DNA from: Tritrichomonas musculus
Taxonomy: Eukaryota; Parabasalia; Tritrichomonadida; Tritrichomonadidae
DNA length: 64,000 bases
Assembly (NCBI GenBank): GCA_039105265.1
Contig: JAPFFF010000015.1
Coordinates: forward strand, 1,116,001-1,180,000
Direction of reading: 5' to 3'
The notes beneath the pieces were generated by a model. That model searched no databases and was not told the origin of the DNA. It saw nothing but the letters and a program-made list of their open reading frames with translations. The translations under genes and the position numbers were made by a program. This document shows, in pieces, positions 9,897 through 21,500 of this stretch. The first letter of the stretch is position 1, and each line of letters starts with the position of its first letter.

Positions 9897-10170
9897 AAAA
9901 CTGGCTTCTTCAGAGAATATAATCATTTCTTTGTTGAAATTAAAATTATTAATTGAAAACAACGAAGCAAAGTTATATCTTAAAAATATTTATGAATCAG
10001 ACAATTCAAGTACTTTTAAAAACTTACAATATTTTAAATGATTTTTCTTGGATCGCCTGATAACAGTTTGCCTTGAAACATATTTATGAATTATCTTTTC
10101 AAGTTCAATTGAAATCTCAAAAGCTTGCCTCCCAGATGAAGCAAACTCCACGATAACTTTATCGTCTTTT
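9897..10170 (-). pseudogene. Tc1-like transposase, N-terminal part (broken)
   Basis: The minus strand reads DDKVIVEFASSGRQAFEI, then LEKIIHKYVSRQTVIRRSKK and NHLKYCKFLKV, like the second helix-turn-helix domain of Tc1/Tc3 transposases (SxRTVxRRLxxxGLKYRxxxK). It continues toward MIIFSEEASF, matching the FSDESKF block with the first catalytic acidic residue. A stop interrupts it after LELSDS. At that point the gene is cut by the mariner and resumes at 8761. The N-terminal first helix-turn-helix and the right terminal repeat were not identified. Confidence 0.72.
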
Positions 10171-10625
10171 AGTATTATTTAAATCATGTTTATTATATTA
10201 TTTGTAAACCTTATAATCATCTTTTTTTGATTTTTTTTCTGTATTCATTGTATCATATTGAAATGTTGAGAATTTTTTATGCCCATGATAGGGAATAAAT
10301 CTCGCATTGTTCTTAAAGAGAGTCAATTTTGTAATATTTTTGTAGGTGGTGAATATGCAATTGTATTAATAGATGGTGAATTTTGCATTGTAATTTTTGC
10401 TGATGAATTTTGATTTGTGCTTAATGGTGATAAATTTGGTATTGAAATAAAAACAATGAATAACTAGTTGCAAAATTAAAAAAGCTTTTTCATCATTTTT
10501 ATCTAAATGTGATAAATTGTATTCTAATAAAGCTATTTTAAAAACGATACATCACTTTCCAAGGTGTTTTTATAGAATTTCTATTAAAAAGTTGAACTTT
10601 TTAACTGAGGTGACTTATACACTTG
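10171..10625. other. Gap with no recognised gene
   Basis: Contains the presumed upstream part of the Tc1-like relic but no frame I can support. Around 10335-10440 short GGTGAAT/TGATGAATTT-type strings recur loosely. Confidence 0.35.
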
Positions 10626-10699
10626 AATCAAAAACGATAAGACGCATTTTGTCAAAATTGAATTAAATTTCACCTTTTGGTGTCTTATCGTTTTTGATT
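10626..10699. repeat. 18-bp perfect inverted repeat
   Basis: Arms AATCAAAAACGATAAGAC (10626-10643) and GTCTTATCGTTTTTGATT (10682-10699) are exact complements with a 38-nt spacer; a G.U and a C-G pair extend the stem. It could be a MITE-like relic or a structured RNA. The flanks show no recognised gene. Confidence 0.7.
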
Positions 10700-10855
10700 T
10701 TAGTTTAAAAGTTTTTTTCTGATTATGAAAATTCACTTCACTGTTTAATATAAATAAGTCATAATATCTTCAATAATTCAATCTTTCAAATTTGAAAATA
10801 AAATTTCGAAGTTTTCTATAATAAGTGCTTTTTTCAGAGGCTCAGAAATGAAAAA

Positions 10856-11212
10856 TCGACCAAATAGAAAATAGTAGGTGGGTTTTTCACCAATGTACTT
10901 TTTGCCACAATTAAAGGCCAAAAACAGGTGAATAAAAATGGTAGGGGGGTTTTCCAGTAGACTATAGATTATTTTTTTTGAATGATTTCCACTTTTTGAA
11001 AGTTCTTCAGAAAAGACTAACTATACTTTAGTTGATCCATATTTCTTTTTTTTAAAGATAATTATATTTTATTCAATTTTTGTTGCACTTTTTTCAATAA
11101 AAAATTAAAAAAAATCAAAAAATAATATTTTAAAAATACTTTTTGAGAGCCTCACAGGTCAAAGTTAGGTGAAAAAAAAGGTAGGTTTTTTTTTCCTTAT
11201 ACTATACATTTA
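10856..11212. repeat. Diverged direct repeats with a GGTAGG/GTAGG core
   Basis: Three related segments recur, at about 10862-10897, 10915-10970 and 11155-11212. The second and third share AGG(C/T)CAAA..., AGGTGAA, AAAA(T/G)GGTAGG, a T-rich run and CTATA(G/C)ATT. The first carries the ATAGTAGGTGGGTTTTTC core. This may be dead repeat-family DNA between the transposon relics and the BspA pseudogene. Confidence 0.45.
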
Positions 11213-11276
11213 TTCGCATATGTGGATAAACTTCTTAAACAAAATAAAAAGAATATATATAAGCTAATCAATGAAT

Positions 11277-14200
11277 TTATAATCTGTTAATTGTAACATT
11301 AGAAGAAAAACTACTTTGAATTCCAGTAACATGTCGTGGAATTGTGATTGATGAAATTGAAGTATTGCCAAATGCTCCAGGTTCAATTTAGCGAAGTTCT
11401 GAGTTGTTTGGAAATACAACATTTATTTTTTTTGAAGTATTATAGAAAGCTGAATCACCAATTTCAGTAACATGCTGTGGAATTGTGATCGATGTAATTG
11501 AAGTTAAATAAAATGCTTCACGTCCAATTGAGCGAAGTTCTGAGTTGTTTGGAAATACAACATTTATTAGTTTTGAGCAAAATTTAAAAGCATAATCACC
11601 AATTTCAGTAACATGTGGCGGAATTTTGATCGTTTCAATTGGAACTTCTTCAAATGCATGCTCTCCAATTGAGAGAAGCTGTGAATCTTCAGGGAATTCA
11701 ATCTTTTGAAGATTGCATTTAAAGAAGCAGTATGGAAAAATATATTTGATACTGGATGGAATTTTTAAGGAACTCGTGTTCGATGCACTTAAAAGAACAT
11801 CAAAGTCATCTGAATCTTCTTTTGATTTATACAAAATTAAATTATCTAATGATTTATAACGTTTGTTTTCTGAAGGAACAATAAAATTTATTAAACGTTC
11901 ACCATTATACTTTTTGAATAAAGCAATGATATATGGCCTCAAATCCGATAAAATCGTGACTGAGCCTTCATATACATACATATATCGGAACAAACTAAGT
12001 TTAGATCCACATTCAAAAATAACTTTTTGAATATTTAACCCACGTCCAATTTTAATAATATTTTTTGGAAATGTAAAAGAAGCAATACTTCCTTTATAAG
12101 CTTCATCTCCAATGCAAAGCAGTTTTGAATTAGGTAAAATTTCAATTTCTTTAATTTTTGCGCCAGAAAAGCTATATGGATAAATATATTTGATATTCGC
12201 TGGAATTGTAACTTTTGAATTATAATCGTATTTGTTTCCTATAAGAATTGTGTCAAAATCATCTAAATTTTCATCTGATTTTCCATATAAAGTGCAATCT
12301 TCGCATAATTTAAGACGTTGATTTTTTGAAGGCACCATAATTTTATTCTTTGATTTATAATAATAATTAGATATACTATTGTCAGGTAATTTTTCAAATG
12401 CAGATTGCTCAATTAAGTTGAGTTTAGATCCCTTTGAAAATAGGATATTCTTAATTTGATGACAACCACCAAAAGCACTTTTTCCAATAGTAGAAACATT
12501 TCGTGGTATTACAATTGTATCAATATGAGTATTATAAAATGCACAATTTCCAATTGATTGAAGTTCTGAATCATCAGGATAAAAAACAATTAGAAGTTTT
12601 GAACAGTCAAAAAATGCACCTTCATTAATTTCAGTAACATGTGATGGAATTGTGATCTTTTCAATTGAAGTGGATCGAAATGCATATTCTCCAATTGAAA
12701 TGAGTTTTGAATCTGGCAGAAATTCAACATGTTTGAGTTTGCTGGAATTGTGACTTGCTCAATGAATGGATTCGCATAAACAAGAATGTCGTAATCATCT
12801 TCATTTTCGCTCGATTTACCTAAAAGAATGCTTTCGTCAATCCATTTATAGCATCCATCATCCGGAGATGGAAATATTTGAAAAGTACTGTATGATCCTC
12901 CAACTATATTCCTTCCTATTGAAAAAATGGTTGAAATACCACAAATCTCATAATTACAGTACGTATTATTGAGATTTCCTTCGCCATACATAGTGAGATG
13001 AGGTGGAATTCTGATATTTTTGACATTTTCGCATTCAAGTGCAAAACGTCCAATTGAGCGAAGTTCTGAATTATATGAAATTACAATATTTTGAAGTTTT
13101 GAACAATGGCTAAAAGCACCGTCACAGATTTCTGTAACATGTGGCGGAATTGTGATCGTTTCAATTGAAGAATTGCTAAATGCATAAGGTCCAATTGAGC
13201 GAAGTTCTGAATCATTAGAAAAATTAATATTTTGAAGTCTTGAGCAACGACTAAAAGCATAATCACCGATTTCAGTAACATGTGATGGAATTGTGATTGA
13301 TGAAATTGAAGTATTGCTAAATGCATAAGGTCCAATTGAGCGAATTTCTGAATTGTTAGGAATTACAACACTGGTAAGATTCTGAGCATTTATAAAAAAA
13401 TCGGAACAAATATTCTTGATATTTGATGGAATTATTACTTGCGAAGCATTTTTGGATGCATTAAATAGTATTTTACCATCAGTTTCAGAATATAGTGTAA
13501 TTGGGATTTGATTATTATTAGCTAACCTTCCAATTGTACGAAGTTCTGAATTGTTAGGAAATGAAGCATTTCGAAGTTTTGAGCAACGATTGAAGACATC
13601 ACCATCAATTACAGTAACATGTGGTGGAATTGTGATCGTTTCAATTGAAGTACCAAAAAATGCTTCATATCCAATTGAGCGAAGTTCTGAATTGTTAGAA
13701 AAAACAACATTTCGAAGTTTTGAACATTCTCTAAAAGCACAGTAACCGATTTCTGTAACATGTGGCGGAATTGTGATCGTTTCAATTGAAGTTTGGCTAA
13801 ATGCATAATATCCAATTGAGCGAAGTTCTGAATCATTAGTGAAATTAATATATTGAAGTCTTGAGCAACGATTAAAAGCACAGTCACCGATTTCAGTAAC
13901 ATGTGGTGGAATTGTGATTGATGAAATTAAAGTATTGAAAAATGCATAAGGTCCAATTGAGCGAAGTTCTGAATTGTTAGAAAATACAACATTTCGAAGT
14001 TTTGAACATTCTATAAAAGCACAGTAACCGATTTCAGTAACATGTGGTGGAATTGTGATCGTTTCAATTGAAGTTTTGGCAAATGCATAAGGTCCAATTG
14101 AGCGAAGTTGTGAATCATTAGAGAATACAACATTTTGAAGAGTGGAACAATTATTAAAGCAGAATGGACAAATATACTTGATATTAGATGGAATATTCGC

Positions 14201-14545
14201 TGATACAACATTTCTAAAAGCATAAGCAAGAGTATCGAATTCATCAGAATTTACATTTGATTTGCCTAAAAAAATATTTTCAAAACATTTAAAGTTCTGA
14301 TTGCTCGGTGTAATGACAATATCTTTCAAATGCTGAATAAAAGAAGTATTACCTTTTAAAATCAATGAATTAGGCAGATTCACGATGGTTATATTATAAC
14401 AATTAAATAGATCTTTGCCAATTGAGGTGATTTTTGAGTCTGGCAAAAATTCAATTTGTTGAAGACTTTTGCAGTTATAGAAACAGCCTTGATTAATGTG
14501 CTCGATATCTGATGGAATTATCACTTGTTTAATATATATTCGATA
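11277..14545 (-). pseudogene. BspA-like leucine-rich-repeat surface protein gene, broken
   Basis: About 1090 codons of BspA/TpLRR-type repeats (LRR_5), mostly as a 46-residue double unit like NNSELRSIGPYAF plus SIETITIPPHVTEIG. At DNA level this is a 138-bp repeat with near-identical copies. Such proteins sit on trichomonad surfaces. Three defects are visible. First, there is no ATG: the frame opens after a TAG at 14546-14548 and the first usable codon is GTG. Second, a deletion and frameshift near 12736 fuse an IPA segment onto LKHVEFLPDSK in another frame, so that frame ends at 12590. Third, a TCA-to-TAA change at 11388-11390 falls inside the conserved ELRSIG motif. Beyond it the repeat continues (SISSITIPRHVTGIQ) to a second stop at 11277-11279. 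Confidence 0.82.
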
Positions 14546-14559
14546 CTATTAAAAGGATG

Positions 14560-14822
14560 TAAATTTATCATCACCATCGTCAGAAGAAGCTGGTAAAGAA
14601 ACAAGATGAGTTCCATCCACCAAAATCTTTACATTTTTAATCTTTAAATAGACATTTTCGCTTCAACCTTTTTTGATGAAAGCAATATGATAAGAGCAAT
14701 CTCTATTAAAAGATTCAGTAACATTCCATCTAACATTTTTAAAAGAACCATCACTATTTAGATTATCTTTATTCCAATTTCGCGATTATGCATCAAAGGA
14801 GCCGGCTCCTTTAATCATTAGA
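14560..14822 (-). pseudogene. Unidentified protein relic
   Basis: A minus-strand frame reads MIKGAGSFDA, stop, SRNWNKDNLNSDGSFKNV, WNVTESFNRDCSYHIAFIKK, stop, then NVYLKIKNVKILVDGTHLVS. Two stops interrupt otherwise protein-like sequence, with an aromatic-rich, beta-sandwich-like look. It may be part of the same surface protein as the cysteine-rich relic upstream. No family was recognised. Confidence 0.35.
14795..14812. repeat. Perfect 18-bp palindrome AAAGGAGCCGGCTCCTTT
   Basis: A gap-free self-complementary sequence with a GC core (GAGCCGGCTC), inside the relic reading frame (KGAGSF). Likely fortuitous, but conspicuous in A+T-rich DNA. Confidence 0.7.
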
Positions 14823-15216
14823 ACGGGCCAAGCATCCATCAGTGTTACAATCTGCTGAACGAGTGCTGCAAGGAGAGCATGTATTTGCATTCAAATAATA
14901 TCCATCATCATAAACAATAATCAGCATTAGCACCAGCAGTGCTATCAATTTTACAACATATACAGCCGTCTATTTCTGCTGTGCATTCAGTTCCTGTTGC
15001 AGATATGACGCATTCAGTTGATGATGGGCATCCATCTGAACATGCCAAGCATCCAAGCCGAGAGTCTGTATTTTTATGGCACACAGAGCAACCTGTATAT
15101 TTGGGACATGCACCATTTTATAAAGCATACACTTTACTGCATGCTAAACATTTGTTAGTAGTTCCTTCCAACGTGAAAACTGGACATCCATCTGGCACTT
15201 TTGTGCATTCTTCTTT
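14823..15216 (-). pseudogene. Cysteine-rich surface-protein relic
   Basis: The minus strand reads ECTKVPDGCPVF, NKCLACSKVYAL, stop, NGACPKYTGCSVC, GCLACSDGCPSSTEC, IDGCICCKID and, after a frame change, NTCSPCSTRSADCNTDGC. The dense CxxC/CxC spacing is typical of furin-like or variant-surface-protein-type extracellular domains found in large families in parabasalids and diplomonads. A stop, a frame change and loss of both ends show it is a remnant. Confidence 0.6.
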
Positions 15217-15332
15217 GAAGAACGTTAGTTCGTACGTTATTACCGTTATTTATTAAAGAAATATCGAGCATCCTGCATTCTTCTTGGCTTCTTTCCATAT
15301 TGCTGAATTGCACGTATAAATGCTACAAGAAC
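15217..15332 (-). pseudogene. Ectopic partial copy of the adjacent ubiquitin hydrolase gene
   Basis: 15217-15271 is identical over 55 bp to 16003-16057 inside the large hydrolase gene (protein segment LDISLINNGNNVRTNVL). 15280-15332 then matches 16101-16153 with only a few differences (protein QQYGKKPR region). The 43 bp between these blocks in the gene are replaced by 8 bp here. Orientation is the same as the parent gene. It lies just beyond that gene's 3' end and is fused to the cysteine-rich relic. Confidence 0.9.
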
Positions 15333-15553
15333 CGCCAAATCTACTCAAAGAGACAACTTTTTGATAGATGAAGAAGACAAAGAAAATCAAAAAGTCGTGA
15401 AGAAGATAAGAGAAGGAGCAATTGCAAACAAACAAAAATTAATTTAAAATCAATAAAAAACTATATAAAATAAAACTATTCTTTTCTATTTAAAAAAACA
15501 AACAAAAATATAAAATTCTATATATCTAATATAAGGATAGATAGATATTAAGG

Positions 15554-18500
15554 TTAATTTTCTGCTTCAACTAGTTCAACTAGTTTTGAAATTCCTTTTG
15601 CTTCTTTATCACGCAAAGTTAAAATGAGCTTCTTTATTTCCTTTGGCATTGGATTTGGCATTTCGCCAGCGATTCTTATTTCGTTCAAGAACTCTACAAT
15701 TCCATCGACAGGAGGCTCGTACAAGAACAGAGGAGTAGTAATAATATCGCATAGTTCGATGATAATTCTGAAATTGTAAGGTTTTTTCAACGATAATAAT
15801 TCATTCAATGCCAAATTGTAAGCGGTACTTTCTTTTTGATTTGCATTTAAAATCACGCAAAGAAAACGAATAAGTTCAATTGCACCGCTCCAAACGTCTT
15901 CTCTTGCGTTTCCAAGGAGTCCGTTACGTACGTAATTCAGGACAATTTGCTCAAATTCGGAGCCCATTATGAACAGTTGCATTAAAACTTTATAAATGGC
16001 AAGAAGAACGTTAGTTCGTACGTTATTACCGTTATTTATTAAAGAAATATCGAGCATTCTTTCAATTTCACTTCTAAGACCAATCATCAGCTTCATAAGA
16101 CTTCTTGGCTTCTTTCCATATTGTTGATAAGCACGTAAAAATGCTACAAGAACTTCTATTTGCTTAGCTGAAACAGAAGAAAATTCTATAAAATTTTTAT
16201 TTTCATTTTCATTTGATTGAACAAAGTCATTCAATTTTTTATTACTTTCATTTTTTGATGTGCTTTTATTTTCATTCAAATTTTCTTTATTATTTTTATT
16301 CTTTTGATGAAGGAAACTAAAATAACCAGAGTTAGAACGATCCGTTGATTTCCTAGATTTATTTTTTGCTTCATTTGAATTTATTAAATTGCTACTACTG
16401 CTACTTATAGCGACAAGATTCTTCATAATTTGCTTCGGTCTTCCCAAGTCGAAGAACAAGTTAGACAATTTTTGCTTCATTGTTAAAAGATTCGTTGTCA
16501 AAGACAAATAATAATTCGAATCCTTATAATTTCTATTAAATACAGTGTCAGACCAAAAATAAGGTGCGAAACTCTTCAATTTCGCGTTGGCGATGATGTA
16601 ATTCTCAAGTTGAGGAGCAGTTACAGAGATTGACGAGAAACAATACTCGAGACTATTTCTAAAGAATCGAGTATCGAACAGATACTTCGAATAAAGATGA
16701 GGCAACAAAGTGATGATCATAGAAACGGTTTCAATTGACGTATAACGGTTAATAGAGTCAAAAGTAGCATTCGAAAAGACTTTAACAAATTTTCTAGCAA
16801 ATCTTCTCTTTTTGAAGAACTTTTTTGAATGCTTTATACCAATTACAGAATGAATGAACCTCAATGTAGCGAAACAAAGATCAGAATTGACCTTTTCGAC
16901 CTTTTTAAATTTGACCATTCCATTCACCAATAATTTTGGCCTTCTTAAAATAATTGAGGCGCTATCTGTCCGGACAATTGACCATCTTAAAAGTTCATAA
17001 AAATTACGATAAGGAAGCATCCTAAACGTATCAACTCCATTACAATGAAGACGATACGAGTTTTTCAATCGAGAGATTGAATATTCTACAAATTTCTTAG
17101 TAAAAGAATACATTGATATTGCTATTTGTTTTAGAGATTGTTTTGCATAGATATGATAATTCTTTTTATGGGAATGTATAACTTTTTCTGTATCTTCCTC
17201 TTCTTCTTCTTTGTTGTTATCATCATAAAAAGTTAGACGAGGAAACTCATTGAATACTTTATACAAAAGTTCACAACAACTGCTTCTTATCTTCATGTCA
17301 ACGTTGAATAACCAATGAATGATCCAGAAGTACGTGCTGTTCGTCAAGAATGGAATGAGTCGAATTTGAATGTAAGGAATTCTCAGAATTAATTCACACA
17401 AAAATTGTTTGTTTTCTTCATTTGTGGCACTTCTCAAAATTGACAAGATATTTTCAATAACTTCGTTTGAATAGCTATCGTTATTGTCAATATTGACATC
17501 AGTGTCAAATAGGCTCAAAATGCTTAAATCATCAATGCTGCTCAGTTCTTCTTCTTCATCATTTTCAGAGCGATTTTGGACGTCAATTTCTTTGACGGTT
17601 TTTGAAACAACGCTATCGTTTCCGTTAGTGTTGTTACTTTTATTGAAAAACAAAGATGCTGAAAAGACACCACAAATAACATTCATTTCTTCTTCTTCTT
17701 CAGACACGAATTTGTTTATCATAGAAAAAAGTTGCTCTTTCTTTGAATCATTCAACTCTTTCGAAGAAGAAGAAAAGAAATCACGAAGTAAGCTTGCCAA
17801 TCCTTTTGAGTTCCTGCGGGACATGAAGAGAGGCCGTAAGAACTTCATATTGAAGACGATTGATTCAAATTCTTTCCTCAAATTAGAATCGCTAAATAAA
17901 AGAATCAAACAACGATAAATTGAATCAAGTTTGATTGACAAATAAATTTGCAAATTATTCGCATTCTTTAGAGAAGTATTCAAAAAGTCAACCAAAATAC
18001 GGGTCCACTTTTTCTTATCAATATGATCGCCTTTCTTCTCAATTATGTAAACGAGTGGCAGTGCAAACTCATCAAAATGGGACCAGTTCGAAATTGACTT
18101 AGGAAGATAATTTTCAATGAATTGTAAATAGGTGTCAAAACGGTTGTCAGATTGAATGACAGCAGATATGACAGCATCGCTACAAATCTTCCGAATCTCG
18201 CGGCTCTCATTCCGAACCAGATAATCATTGTAAATAAACGTCTTTTCATTCAAAAAGCGGACAGAAATCTCAGGATTCATTATCTCTTTCAATTTTGTGA
18301 AGATGGTGGTCACTTCATCTTTGTCTTTTGTGTTTTTGAGAGAGTTCATCAAAAAGTTGTACACAAAATTCAGATTCTTCGAAGTGTCCGCTATCGACAT
18401 CAAAAAGCGGGAATAGTCAGGATTTCGAATGATCGAAACTTTGACGAGTTCTTCGACTTCGTCAGCGATGCTCTGAACAATTTCATTGTCAATTTTATGA

Positions 18501-21500
18501 TGAAAAGATTCGAAGCAAAAATCATCTTCAGATGAAGAACTTTCATTGTCATTTTCAGTTTTGTTGAAAACAAGACTAGAAAAAGTGACATCTCTTCTAA
18601 TTTTGTTTGAACTGTTTGAATTTGTGCTTTCATTACTATTGGCGCTTTTTTCATCATTATTACTTTCTTCTTCATCTTCTTGTTTTTCTTGTTTTTCACT
18701 TTCTTTTTGGCTTTCTTTTTGCATTTGTTTCTGCTTCTCTTTCAAAATGAGTTCTTCTGTTTTCTTGGATCTTTTTTGATAATAAAGCAAATAGGCATTT
18801 TGGGTACTATTGACGGTTATTTTCTCTGTCACTTTTTTCTGTGAATTCCAACATTTCACGTCAACAAGTCCTCCCTTTGCAATTTCTTGAATTATGTTTA
18901 CGTCAATTTTCTCGGCGGTTTTATCGTCAAATTTGTACCACTTTTTGGCCTGTTTTTTTGACACACAAGGCGGACCGCAAAAGCTGAAATAATGACCACT
19001 ACCAGCGTCGCCAGAATGCATCTCAACAGCCACCAGATCGTATAAGCAATCATCATTTATTTTAGTGTTTTCAACTTCAACTTCTTCTTCTTCCTCTTCA
19101 AAAAGTGGATCATCATTTATGCCTTTATCAATGCGGCTTGATTTCATGATTGCCTTCAAATTGAGCACAAAAGGAAACGTGTACTCGTTGTTAAGCTTCT
19201 CTCTTTTCCCTGTTTTCACATTGAACGAGAATCGCTTAAGTTGCAAAATGAGAATTTTTGGCGCTTTCGAAAGCCAATGATATCTTTTTGCATTTATCTT
19301 TCCAATCTCTTCTGCTTCATATTGTTCGTTGCCTTCAAAAACATCAGGCATCAAGAAAGCATTGAAGCTTTCCTCGACACTCGAGTTTCCACTCACTTCG
19401 AGCGGAAAAATGACAAATTTTTCTTTACACTGACTATTGTATTCAATATTCGTGCCAACCGTTTCATTGCAAATTTCTCCTTGAAAAAGTTCGGCGACAA
19501 TGGGAAGCTCATCACTCAGCCTGTTAAGAAGCATTTGAACAAATTCTGCTGCATCTTGCTGCATGTGGAAATTAACGGGCTCGTCATACCATTTCCAACT
19601 TTTGGCAAATTTTGAAATGTCAATGTAATCAGTTGGATACAGAAGAAGCTCGCCGAAAATTAACTGAAAGTTCTTGAACCAATCAGGAAAATGAACATTA
19701 GAATTAGAATTAGAACTTTCTTCTTCTTCTTCTTCTTTGGCGTTTTCATAATAATCATCAAATTCTAAGTAGAAATTTGAATCAGTGTCCATTCTGGGAT
19801 TCATTTTCGGATCAACTTCTTTTTCTTTCTCGTTTTGATAGTGCTGCTTCATTCTCGCGATTTCTCTCGATGAGTGCTTCTTAAGAATGAGCTGTCTAAA
19901 ACGGTGAATGTTATAAAGAGCTTGAATTGTGGCATTCATGTAGCATGTTGCTCCAAGATTTTTAATTCCACGATGTTTGACAAATGTGAAATGGCTGAGA
20001 GGTATCGATACTTTATCATCATAATTATCAATATTATTAAAATCTTCAAAGAATATTTTTTGAATGATTATTTCTGCTAGTTTTGGGTCTTTATTCAGAA
20101 AATAAGAAAGAATGTTGAAAATATTCTGATTTGGGTTGTAATACTTGAGATTATTAAATAAGATATTATCAACAATGAACGAAAACGATTCCCTCTGATT
20201 GGCACTGGTAATATTATTACCATTGATCATTACAACTTGGTCGAGAACTTTAAAGAACCCATGCGTGAACTTTTCTTTAGGAGGAACAAAAGACAACTGG
20301 TCAATTAAATTGGCCTTGACGTTCATTTTATATTTAGCATATAAAGAGTCAAACATGATTTTCATCATCTGGCTCGAATAGGATTGCGCAATGTCATTCA
20401 TGATGGAGAAATATTCATCACAATATTGGTTGTTTGCTCTTGGAAGTTGTTTGATGATCGGCTTGGCCAATTTAAGAGGTGAAATCAAATTAACCGCTTT
20501 TGTGATGGATTTTCGAATTTTTTCATTTTTATGGAAAATTGTCAAATTAAATAACTCAATAAACGAATTTATGTGAATGAAAACGGTTGGTAAAACATCG
20601 GCTATTTCAAAAATGACATCAAAAAGAGTCAATAATAAAGATATCGAATCTTTATTATCAAGTGCAAGAGTGACGATTTTTTCAGCTGATTCGTTCCCTA
20701 ATGACGTTATCATTTTCTTCTTTAAATTTCGATTTTCTATCTTTTGAAGTAAAAGCGTTGCAACTTCCATAATTAGTTCCAAATCTTCATCAGATGAAAA
20801 GTACGTTAATGCATTTGTAAAGAGGATGTTTGATAACCAAAGTGAACCGCCAGACATGTAGAAACCATCGATCCATTCTCCGCCTTTTTCAAGGAGGCAA
20901 CCGATTATATTTAAACGATACAAAAAGATGCACCAATGGTTGTTTTTAAGTGAGAAAAGTCGCTTCCAATTAGGCTTTTTTTCAGATTCGGAACGAATAA
21001 CTTCCAGTTCTTTTTCAGACGGCGGAAGTCGATTGACAATATCAAGAGCAATACGAGCTAATTTATTGTTCTTGTTATTTTTGACAAATTCAAAAATAAT
21101 TGAAAAATGCGACGGTTTTGATAGATATAAAGACGGAAAATAGCTGTTCGAGTATTCTTTGCAAAAAGATGCACGAAAACTAGCTGACAAATTTTTCTTT
21201 GATGAAGAAGTGACACCAATTGTAACATCATCTTTAATTAATGTTGAAAAATTGGAATGGTTAATTAATACCGCATTTTTAGTATCAATTGAGTTATCAA
21301 TGTTGTAGTTGTCATTAAATATATAAAAATCAATTTTAACATCTTTTTTTTGCTCTTCTGTTTCATTCGATGTTTTTTCAATGACGTATATCGTTATATC
21401 TCTTGGTTCTAGCTCAAGTAAGTAAGCAATTCTTTCACAAAAAGCTTCAAATTGAAATAATTTGGGGATCCGAACTTTTTGAGACGAATAACCAATTATA

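Noticed and set aside
12766..13902. Short frames on both strands inside the BspA-like region
   Set aside because: Shadows of the repetitive coding strand; the repeats echo in other frames.
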